Part shown: positions 5,386 to 10,584 of the stretch, piece by piece
Layout of the letters: the number at the start of each line of letters is the position of its first letter
Position numbering within the stretch: position 1 is the first letter of the stretch
Source: an uncultured Acidimicrobium sp.
GTDB lineage: Bacteria > Actinomycetota > Acidimicrobiia > Acidimicrobiales > Ilumatobacteraceae
DNA length: 10,584 nt
Assembly: GCA_903850275.1 (NCBI GenBank)
Contig: CAINLH010000185.1
Location: 1 to 10,584, forward strand
Direction of reading: 5' to 3'
The notes under the pieces: model-generated
The model's input: only the letters and a program-made list of their open reading frames with translations
Databases searched by the model: none
Told to the model about the DNA's origin: nothing
Translations under genes and position numbers: made by a program

Positions 5386-6299
5386 CTGTAAGCGTTAAAG
5401 AGTTCCGCAATGGCTTTAGCCTGGCCGCCACTCGTCGATGACATTACTGCTATTGGCAAAATTCCTTTGTCTGTCCACGCCGATAATTGATCGCGAACCG
5501 AAGTTGCGCTGCCGGATGCAGTGCAGTCGCGTAACCAACGGTCGCTCATCGCCGTTTGCAGTGCTTGTGCGTGCTCCTCCTTTGGCAACGTCTCCAGAAT
5601 CACTTCGGCTGCATCCATTTCTTCCGCGTAACCAGCTTGTCGCCAATAATTGCGGTAATTGGGCAGCGACATATAACCAGTCAAGGTCTTGCGATGAATT
5701 GCCATTGCAGCATCTTCGTCGTCGCTGATCACTGTCGGAATCATGTTTGCCATAAAGAAGTTCGCTCGGCGGTTGGGCGGTACTAAGTCAACTTGACGCG
5801 AAATATCTGACAGCGATGCATTGGCCCAAATTGCACCTTCCGCTACGTCAACTGATAGCGCAAGCATCTTGTCGCGAAGTGCAGCAAGATAAATGGGAGG
5901 AAGTTCTCCGCTGAATCTTGAGTTTGCGCGCATTGATGCAACATAATTCGACATGTCGGTAAGGGGTTTCCCGGTTGCTACTCCCAGTCTCTGAACCACT
6001 GGTGCATGGCTCACTCCAAGCCCAATTCCAAATCGACCACCAGAGATCTCGTGAATATGCGCTGCGGTGTTGGACATTTCGACGGGGTGGTTGTAGTACA
6101 CCGGTTGAATTGACGTCCAGAACCTGATGGTCTTCGTGGCGTGGGCGAGCGAGGTGCATAAGCCGAGCGTCGCACCAAGGCTCGGGCACGCAAGGCCCGC
6201 AAAGCCGCGGGACTCGGCCTCTTGGGCAAGTTGCAAGATGGCGCTTCGCTTTGTTGGGGTGGCAACAATTGAAATTGCTGGTAACGAGTTTGAATTCAT
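5382..6299 (-). CDS. LLM-class flavin-dependent oxidoreductase (probably F420-dependent)
   Basis: This 305-residue protein belongs to the luciferase-like monooxygenase TIM-barrel family. Family marks are RGFAGLACPSLG near residues 31-42, the strand IRFWTSIQPVYYNHPVEMSNTA (split around 58-79), and GGRFGIGLGVSHAPVVQRLG (about 87-106), the typical cofactor-site block of actinobacterial F420-using members. A late segment (SGSATSVRDQLSAWTDKGI) is the usual C-terminal helix pair. The substrate is unknown. ATG 6299 is used; AAGGAG (minus strand, 6317-6312) lies 12 nt upstream, a rather long spacing. The gene faces arsC tail to tail with a 4-nt overlap and diverges from pimA with 44 nt between starts. 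It could belong to the incoming segment or to the host locus. A link with arsenic is not shown, although flavin enzymes such as ArsH do occur in ars operons; this is not ArsH. Confidence 0.85.
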   Translation of the reverse strand: MNSNSLPAISIVATPTKRSAILQLAQEAESRGFAGLACPSLGATLGLCTSLAHATKTIRFWTSIQPVYYNHPVEMSNTAAHIHEISGGRFGIGLGVSHAPVVQRLGVATGKPLTDMSNYVASMRANSRFSGELPPIYLAALRDKMLALSVDVAEGAIWANASLSDISRQVDLVPPNRRANFFMANMIPTVISDDEDAAMAIHRKTLTGYMSLPNYRNYWRQAGYAEEMDAAEVILETLPKEEHAQALQTAMSDRWLRDCTASGSATSVRDQLSAWTDKGILPIAVMSSTSGGQAKAIAELFNAYS

Positions 6300-6305
6300 G
6301 GCGTG

Positions 6306-6335
6306 TTGAAACTCCTTCGCCGTCTACCGTATACA
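6306..6335 (+). promoter_or_regulatory. Probable pimA promoter, leaderless or nearly so
   Basis: TTGAAA (6306-6311) and TATACA (6330-6335) are 18 nt apart, and the -10 ends 8 nt before ATG 6344. A second TANNNT element, TACCGT (6325-6330), ends 7 nt before the in-frame GTG 6338. Either would start transcription at or next to the start codon, and no Shine-Dalgarno site is seen. The palindromic GTATAC (6329-6334) may also serve the divergent oxidoreductase gene. Confidence 0.4.
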
Positions 6336-6343
6336 ACGTGAAC

Positions 6344-7510
6344 ATGCTGAGGGTCGCAATGGTCAGCCCGTACAGCGTTTCCGTTCCAGGCGGCGTTCAG
6401 GCACAAGTGATGGGCTTGGCTCGCGAATTGCGACGAATCGGTCACGAGGTGCGTGTGCTTGCCCCATGCGATGGCCCACCGCCAGAGCCGTTCGTGACAC
6501 CTTTAGGCAAAAGTCTGCCTACAGCCGCCAACGGTTCAGTTGCTCCTCTTGCTCCAGACCCGTCTGCCGCGCTACGCACCATTCGCGCTTTGAACGATGA
6601 GGCATTCGACATCATTCATCTGCACGAACCAATTGCACCTGGGCCGACGGCAACCGCCTTGTTGTTGCAACTTGCACCGACTGTCGGAACGTTTCATGCG
6701 GCGGGAGACTCCAGTTCATATCGCGTACTCAACAAAACCGCTCGATGGGCAGCAGATCAACTCAGCACACGCGTTGCAGTATCTGCTTCGGCGAAAGAGT
6801 TAGCTCACCGATATCTCGGCGGTAACTACACCGTGTTATTCAACGGCATCGAAACCGAGCGTTACCGACGTCCGGCCGTGGAAAGAAGCAGCGAGCCAAC
6901 AGTATTTTTCGTTGGTCGTCATGAGCCACGAAAAGGTCTGGAAGTGTTGCTCGATGCGATGTCGGATTTACCATTAAATGCTCGGCTGTGGGTTGCGTCC
7001 GATGGCGAAGGTATTGACGAATTGAAAACGCGCTTCCAGGGAGATCGGCGAATTGAATGGCTTGGCCGCATTTCAGAGGAAGACAAGCTGGATCGGCTTG
7101 CACGGTGCACGGTTTTCTGTGCGCCATCGCTTCGGGGTGAATCATTTGGAATAGTCCTTCTCGAGGCTATGGCGGCTGGTGCAGCACTTGTAGCCAGTGC
7201 AATTGACGGTTACATCAACGTCGCCACGAATGAGAAGGATGCATTATTGGTTCCTCCTGGCGATGCACAGCAACTTGCTGCTGCCATCAACAAGGTAATT
7301 AGTAACGCTCAGCTGCGTGCAAATATCACCACCGAAGGTCATTTGCGGGCGCAACAGTTTTCAATGAGCGTTCTCGCTGAAAAGTATGTTGATATCTATC
7401 GAAAATTGCTTCAGTCCGAAGCATCTAACGAGCTACAAGTTCGGCCAAACCGATTGGTCTCATTGTTTCCCGATCGGTTGCTTCGTAGACCATGGTCTAG
7501 CCGCTCCTAA
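6344..7510 (+). CDS. pimA: Phosphatidylinositol alpha-mannosyltransferase (GT4, GT-B fold)
   Basis: This 388-residue enzyme should move mannose from GDP-mannose to the 2-position of inositol in PI, the first step of PIM synthesis, at the inner face of the membrane. The N-terminal half carries VPGGVQ (14-19), the LHEP motif (93-96) and GTFH with His118, the same position as the acceptor-site His of mycobacterial PimA. The C-terminal half carries GRHEPRKG (191-198), with Arg196 and Lys197 for the nucleotide-sugar phosphates, and the EX7E motif E266-SFGIVLL-E274, again in register with mycobacterial PimA. ATG 6344 gives MLRVAMVSPYS, matching the MRIGMVCPYS start of PimA; GTG 6338 would add two residues. 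It is the expected next gene after patA, displaced here by 2.8 kb. The final about 35 residues are poorly conserved. Confidence is high for family and good for PimA orthology. Confidence 0.91.
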   Translation: MLRVAMVSPYSVSVPGGVQAQVMGLARELRRIGHEVRVLAPCDGPPPEPFVTPLGKSLPTAANGSVAPLAPDPSAALRTIRALNDEAFDIIHLHEPIAPGPTATALLLQLAPTVGTFHAAGDSSSYRVLNKTARWAADQLSTRVAVSASAKELAHRYLGGNYTVLFNGIETERYRRPAVERSSEPTVFFVGRHEPRKGLEVLLDAMSDLPLNARLWVASDGEGIDELKTRFQGDRRIEWLGRISEEDKLDRLARCTVFCAPSLRGESFGIVLLEAMAAGAALVASAIDGYINVATNEKDALLVPPGDAQQLAAAINKVISNAQLRANITTEGHLRAQQFSMSVLAEKYVDIYRKLLQSEASNELQVRPNRLVSLFPDRLLRRPWSSRS

Positions 7511-7528
7511 CCGCTACATCTACTGGCG

Positions 7529-7543
7529 TAGACTAGAAGCATG
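7529..7543 (+). promoter_or_regulatory. lemA start region with TAGACT -10 element (likely leaderless)
   Basis: TAGACT (7529-7534) ends 6 nt before ATG 7541. The 15-bp stretch through ATG matches that before pdxS (10108-10122) at 12 of 15 positions. No good -35 hexamer is seen 16-18 nt upstream. AGAAG is too close to ATG (1 nt) for a ribosome site. Confidence 0.4.
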
Positions 7544-8092
7544 AACTTGATCATTCTGATTGCCGTCGTTGTTTTAATCGCCTTGCTGGTCGGCGGCATT
7601 TACAACCAATTGGTGCGTCGACGCAACGAGGTGGACAATGCATGGTCCCAAATTGACGTCCAACTGAAGCGCAGGCTCGACTTAATACCCAACTTGGTTG
7701 AAACGGTGAAGGGCTATGCCGCCCACGAAAAGACTGCACTCGAGGCGGTAATTGCCGCGCGTAACTCAGCGATGTCCACTGGCTCTTCTCCACACGAGCA
7801 AGCCGCTGCGGATAATGCAGTCAGCTCTGCGTTGCGCCAGTTGTTTGCATTGTCCGAGGCATACCCAGACCTAAAAGCAAATCAGGGCTTCGTTTCGTTG
7901 CAAGAAGAGCTATCCAATACGGAAAGCCGTATTGCCTACGCTCGACAGTTTTATGGCGACGCTGTTGAAACCTATAACACAGCAATCCAGAAATTCCCGG
8001 CCGTGTTTGTCGCTTCGATGTTCAAATTCTCGGAGCGTGAGTTTTTCGCGGCCGAAGAAGCAGCACGCACTGTGCCAGAAGTTAAGTTTTAG
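7541..8092 (+). CDS. lemA: LemA-family membrane-anchored coiled-coil protein
   Basis: This 183-residue protein begins with one hydrophobic helix (about 2-19) followed by the characteristic LemA block YNQLVRRRNEVDNAWSQID and LKRRLDLIPNLVETVKGYA (about 21-60). The rest is a long helical bundle ending in FPAVFVASMFKFSEREFF. In LemA proteins the N-terminus is thought to be anchored in the membrane with the helical domain in a soluble compartment. The biochemical function is not established. The strongest clue is the neighbour: htpX begins 9 nt after the stop, and lemA-htpX pairs recur widely, so the two products probably act together in membrane-protein quality control. The start is ATG 7541, 30 nt after pimA, with a -10 element directly before it. 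Its length is typical and nothing looks broken. Confidence 0.94.
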   Translation: MNLIILIAVVVLIALLVGGIYNQLVRRRNEVDNAWSQIDVQLKRRLDLIPNLVETVKGYAAHEKTALEAVIAARNSAMSTGSSPHEQAAADNAVSSALRQLFALSEAYPDLKANQGFVSLQEELSNTESRIAYARQFYGDAVETYNTAIQKFPAVFVASMFKFSEREFFAAEEAARTVPEVKF

Positions 8093-8101
8093 GATCAACA
8101 C

Positions 8102-9007
8102 ATGAACGATTTGATTGCTGCGAATAAGCGCCGAACATTTTTCTTACTCTTTGGGTTCGTAGTCATCACTCTGCTCGTGGGTGTCGCTGTGGGCTCCTTG
8201 GTTGGCAATGGCACAACCGGCACTTTGATTGCGCTGGTCATTGCCGCAGTGATGGCGTTTAGTTCATACTGGAAATCCGACAAGATTGCGCTTGCTGTTA
8301 GTCGAGCTCATCCTGCAGACGAACAGGAGTACCGAAGGTTGCACAACCTCGTGGAAGGACTGTGCATCGCGGGTGGCCTGCCAAAACCAAAGGTGTACAT
8401 CATCCAAGATGATGCTCCAAATGCGTTCGCCACTGGTCGTAATCCCAAGAACGCAGCCATTGCAGTAACCACTGGTTTGCTGCAGGTCATGAACCGAGTC
8501 GAACTAGAGGGTGTAGTTGCGCACGAACTGTCGCACATCAAGAACTACGACATTTTGGTGTCAACATTGGCGGTCACGCTTGTGGGAACCATAGCTATCG
8601 TCACCGACTTAACATTGCGCATGATGTGGTGGAATGGTGGGCGAGTTGCCCGCAGCGGCGACCGCAACGACCGCAACAACCCACTGGCTCTGATCGGGCT
8701 TGTGTTGTTATTGCTCGCACCAATCCTCGCCAAAATTATGCAGGCATCAGTAAGCCGACGACGAGAAACTTTGGCAGACGTATCAGCTGTCCGTATGACC
8801 AGATATCCGCCTGGATTGATCTCGGCTCTTGAAAAACTTCAGGCAGATAACACGGTTACTCATTCCGCCAGTATGGCAACGGCTCATCTGTGGATTGAGC
8901 AGCCAATGTCGGGTGTGAAAGACGCGGGCAGGTTAGGCATGTGGCATAAACTTTTTAATACCCACCCACCACTTGCCGAGCGGATTGCACTGCTCAGGGA
9001 GATGTAA
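8102..9007 (+). CDS. htpX: HtpX-type zinc metalloprotease, M48 family
   Basis: This 301-residue integral membrane protease degrades misfolded membrane proteins. The zinc motif HEXXH is H141-E142-LS-H145, with Glu142 as the catalytic base. The third zinc ligand is Glu222 in SRRRETLAD, the expected SRxRExxAD block. Transmembrane helices are predicted at about 12-34, 39-57, 152-172 and 194-213, placing the active site on the cytoplasmic side as in E. coli HtpX. The NAFATGRNPKNAAIAVTTGLL segment (107-127), which precedes the zinc helix in the family, is also present. AGGAT at 8091-8095, overlapping the lemA stop, is the ribosome site for ATG 8102. The DUF3048 gene begins 5 nt after the stop, with tandem TAA TAA between, so lemA, htpX and the lipoprotein gene look co-transcribed. 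Confidence 0.95.
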   Translation: MNDLIAANKRRTFFLLFGFVVITLLVGVAVGSLVGNGTTGTLIALVIAAVMAFSSYWKSDKIALAVSRAHPADEQEYRRLHNLVEGLCIAGGLPKPKVYIIQDDAPNAFATGRNPKNAAIAVTTGLLQVMNRVELEGVVAHELSHIKNYDILVSTLAVTLVGTIAIVTDLTLRMMWWNGGRVARSGDRNDRNNPLALIGLVLLLLAPILAKIMQASVSRRRETLADVSAVRMTRYPPGLISALEKLQADNTVTHSASMATAHLWIEQPMSGVKDAGRLGMWHKLFNTHPPLAERIALLREM

Positions 9008-9012
9008 TAACC

Positions 9013-10059
9013 ATGAAAAATCGTCGCATCATTGCAGTAGGCCTTTCAATTTCCGCACTCGCAGTGCTTGCGGCTTGTAGCGGATCATCTTCCTCTAGTG
9101 ACACCAGTGGTTCGGTTGATACCGCAGTAACCGAGACCACAGTCGGCGTTGTAGTCGACCCGCTCACAGGCCTTCCAAACCAAGATGCATCCACGCTCGA
9201 TCGCCCGGCAATGGTGGTGAAGATCGATAATCATCCATCTGCTCGTCCTCAGTTGGGAATCAATCAGGCCGACATAATCTTTGAAGAGAATGTTGAAAAG
9301 CTCACACGATACGCGGCGGTTTTCCATAGTCAAGGCTCCGATCCAGTCGGGCCAATTCGCAGCGGTCGTTTCCAGGACATCAACCTTGTCGGCTCGTTGA
9401 ACAAGCCGTTATTTGTCTGGAGCGGTGGAAACGAAAAGGTCTCCGCAGCAATCAAAGACTCCGACCTAGTCGACTTGAGTTACACGGTTGCCAACAAAGA
9501 CGGAGGCTTTGCTCGCGACAGCGATCGCTCGGCTCCGCACAACCTCATCGCAGAGACAACCAAGCTTTGGACTCTGGCACCAGAAGGCTCGTCGGGCCCC
9601 CAGCAGCAATTTGCGTATCGCTCTGCAAGCGACGCAAATGCGTCAACATCCAAGGATGTAGCAGGTGTGAAGGTCTCGATGGATGGCGTCAAAGTGCAAT
9701 GGGACTGGGATAAGACAACCAAAGAGTTCCTACGAATTCAAGACGGCACTGCAGTGGTTGATCCTGATGATGTGCAGTTGGCGGTACCAAACGTTGTTGT
9801 TCTCGAAGTGGAGTACAGCAACAATTACAGTCCAACATCAAAGACTTTGGGCGGCGGTAAGGCTTACGTATTCACTAACGGTGTCGTGTACGAAGGTACT
9901 TGGTCACGCGAGACGCGCCTCGAGCCGTTTACCTTGAAGGACTCGGCCGGTGCCGAAATCAAACTGACCCCTGGTCAGACCTTCGTGGAAGTAGCCCGTG
10001 CGGCAAAGACAGCAATCGTGCCAGTCGGCACCAGCCCGGACGACGTGAAGTTCCTTTAA
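9013..10059 (+). CDS. DUF3048 (YerB-like) lipoprotein of unknown function
   Basis: This 348-residue protein has a lipoprotein signal peptide: basic MKNRR, a hydrophobic core, and lipobox L19-A-A-C22, so Cys22 should be lipidated and the protein anchored outside the membrane. A Ser-rich linker follows (23-40). The N-terminal DUF3048 domain starts with DPLTGLP (about 49-55) and contains RPAMVVKIDNHPSARPQLG, the acidic strand ADIIFEENVEKLTRYAAVFH and GPIRSGRF. The C-terminal DUF3048_C region covers about 225-345, with GGGKAYVFTNGVVYEGTWSR. It resembles Bacillus YerB; to my knowledge the biochemical role of this family is not settled. AGGGAG at 8997-9002, inside the end of htpX, is the ribosome site. 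Its link with lemA-htpX suggests envelope maintenance, which is inference. Confidence 0.9.
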   Translation: MKNRRIIAVGLSISALAVLAACSGSSSSSDTSGSVDTAVTETTVGVVVDPLTGLPNQDASTLDRPAMVVKIDNHPSARPQLGINQADIIFEENVEKLTRYAAVFHSQGSDPVGPIRSGRFQDINLVGSLNKPLFVWSGGNEKVSAAIKDSDLVDLSYTVANKDGGFARDSDRSAPHNLIAETTKLWTLAPEGSSGPQQQFAYRSASDANASTSKDVAGVKVSMDGVKVQWDWDKTTKEFLRIQDGTAVVDPDDVQLAVPNVVVLEVEYSNNYSPTSKTLGGGKAYVFTNGVVYEGTWSRETRLEPFTLKDSAGAEIKLTPGQTFVEVARAAKTAIVPVGTSPDDVKFL

Positions 10060-10084
10060 ACGGGAATAATCCACGGCTCGCTTA

Positions 10085-10122
10085 TTGGGCGAGACATATC
10101 CGGTCGGTACGCTAAAAGCATG
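10085..10122 (+). promoter_or_regulatory. Probable leaderless promoter of pdxS
   Basis: TTGGGC (10085-10090) and TACGCT (10108-10113) are 17 nt apart, and the -10 element ends 6 nt before ATG 10120, so transcription would start at about the A of ATG. No Shine-Dalgarno site is present. The -10/ATG segment repeats the one before lemA. Confidence 0.5.
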
Positions 10123-10584
10123 ACGAAAAATGCAGCATCCGGCGCAACGGGTTCCATGAACATCAAACGCGGTCTGGCAGAAATGCTTAAGGGCGGCGTG
10201 ATCATGGACGTCGTAACTCCTCTCCAGGCAAAAATTGCCGAGGATGCTGGTGCCATTGCAGTTATGGCGCTCGAGCGGGTCCCAGCCGACATTCGCCGCG
10301 ATGGAGGCGTTGCTCGTATGAGCGACCCCGAAATGATCGAAGGAATCAAAGCAGTCGTGTCTATTCCCGTAATGGCAAAAGCACGTATTGGTCATTTTGT
10401 AGAAGCCCAAATACTCGAAGCGCTAGGCGTCGACTTTATTGACGAGTCCGAAGTGCTCACCCCAGCCGACGAAACTCATCACATTGACAAGTTCGCATTC
10501 ACTTCGCCATTCGTTTGTGGAGCCACAAATTTGGGTGAAGCACTCAGGCGCATCAGCGAAGGAGCGGCACTCATCCGCTCGAAG
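10120..10584 (+). CDS. pdxS: Pyridoxal 5'-phosphate synthase lyase subunit PdxS (3' end outside window)
   Basis: The first 155 codons are present, about half of a protein usually near 295-305 residues. PdxS condenses ribose 5-phosphate, glyceraldehyde 3-phosphate and ammonia (supplied by the glutaminase PdxT) into PLP, acting as a large cytoplasmic ring complex. Very highly conserved blocks are seen: [17 protein letters not shown] with catalytic-site Asp30, [10 protein letters not shown] (50-59), [13 protein letters not shown] with Lys87 (equivalent of B. subtilis Lys81, which binds the sugar), [33 protein letters not shown], and finally IRSK with Lys155 (equivalent of Lys149), the last codon in the window. 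ATG 10120 follows a promoter-like element by 6 nt; the N-terminal [11 protein letters not shown] is typical. pdxT probably lies downstream. In M. tuberculosis the homologue also lies near pimA, so the position is ancestral synteny. Confidence 0.96.
   Translation, partial: MTKNAASGATGSMNIKRGLAEMLKGGVIMDVVTPLQAKIAEDAGAIAVMALERVPADIRRDGGVARMSDPEMIEGIKAVVSIPVMAKARIGHFVEAQILEALGVDFIDESEVLTPADETHHIDKFAFTSPFVCGATNLGEALRRISEGAALIRSK

Noticed and set aside
3490..6345. Search for target-site duplications or inverted repeats bounding the ars block
   Set aside because: Only short chance matches such as CAACGT were seen near both ends; nothing that supports a transposon or integron.
10077..10093. Hairpin CTCGC-7 nt-GCGAG after the DUF3048 gene as a terminator
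   Set aside because: The stem is 5 bp, lacks a T-run and overlaps the pdxS -35 element.
9904..10410. Minus-strand open frame (168 codons) across the DUF3048 gene end and pdxS
   Set aside because: It covers the antisense of the very conserved pdxS start and shows no protein-like pattern or family motif.

Overview
The window looks like chromosomal DNA of an actinobacterium, most likely a member of the Acidimicrobiia or a related environmental lineage. The evidence is gene content and order: thrS, a HIT hydrolase, pgsA, a phosphatidylinositol mannoside (PIM) acyltransferase, pimA and, further on, pdxS follow the order of the Mycobacterium tuberculosis Rv2614c-Rv2606c region. Base composition looks moderate (about half G+C by eye, not computed), below that of high-GC actinobacteria. 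The lineage call is inference. I found no rRNA, tRNA, CRISPR array or insertion sequence.

Left part (1-3522, + strand): a tight gene string. It holds the 3' part of thrS, a HIT-family Ap4A phosphorylase-like gene, an unrecognised 165-residue two-helix membrane protein, pgsA (phosphatidylinositol synthase type) and patA (PIM acyltransferase). Gaps are 2-35 nt, so this is probably one operon. With pimA (6344-7510) it supplies early PIM synthesis: PgsA makes the PI-type lipid, PimA adds the first mannose and PatA acylates that mannose.

Middle part (3519-6299): the PIM genes are interrupted by an arsenic-resistance cassette. arsR (minus) diverges from arsI-aqpS-arsC (plus). A perfect 26-bp palindrome, the probable ArsR operator, lies between them. 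Both internal junctions of the plus-strand genes are ATGA overlaps. The logic appears to be: ArsC reduces arsenate to arsenite, ArsI splits methylarsenite to arsenite, and an aquaglyceroporin lets arsenite out, with no ArsB/Acr3 pump in the cassette. Each end of the cassette interlocks with a convergent neighbour through a 4-nt stop-codon overlap, with patA on the left and an LLM-class (luciferase-like, probably F420-dependent) oxidoreductase on the right.

Right part (6344-10584, + strand): pimA, then a compact lemA-htpX-DUF3048 lipoprotein group, then the first 155 codons of pdxS (PLP synthase), cut by the window end at its second catalytic lysine. lemA and pdxS share a near-identical 15-bp start region with a TANNCT -10 element six bases before ATG, and pimA also has a -10 element very close to its start. 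This suggests leaderless transcripts. No gene-free stretch exceeds 300 bases; the longest gaps are about 30-75 nt.

I do not see a wholly new system. The points most worth checking are the cassette placed inside the PIM locus, the pump-less ArsI/aquaporin/ArsC combination, the Arg-to-Lys change in the PgsA catalytic motif, and the unknown membrane protein in the PIM operon.
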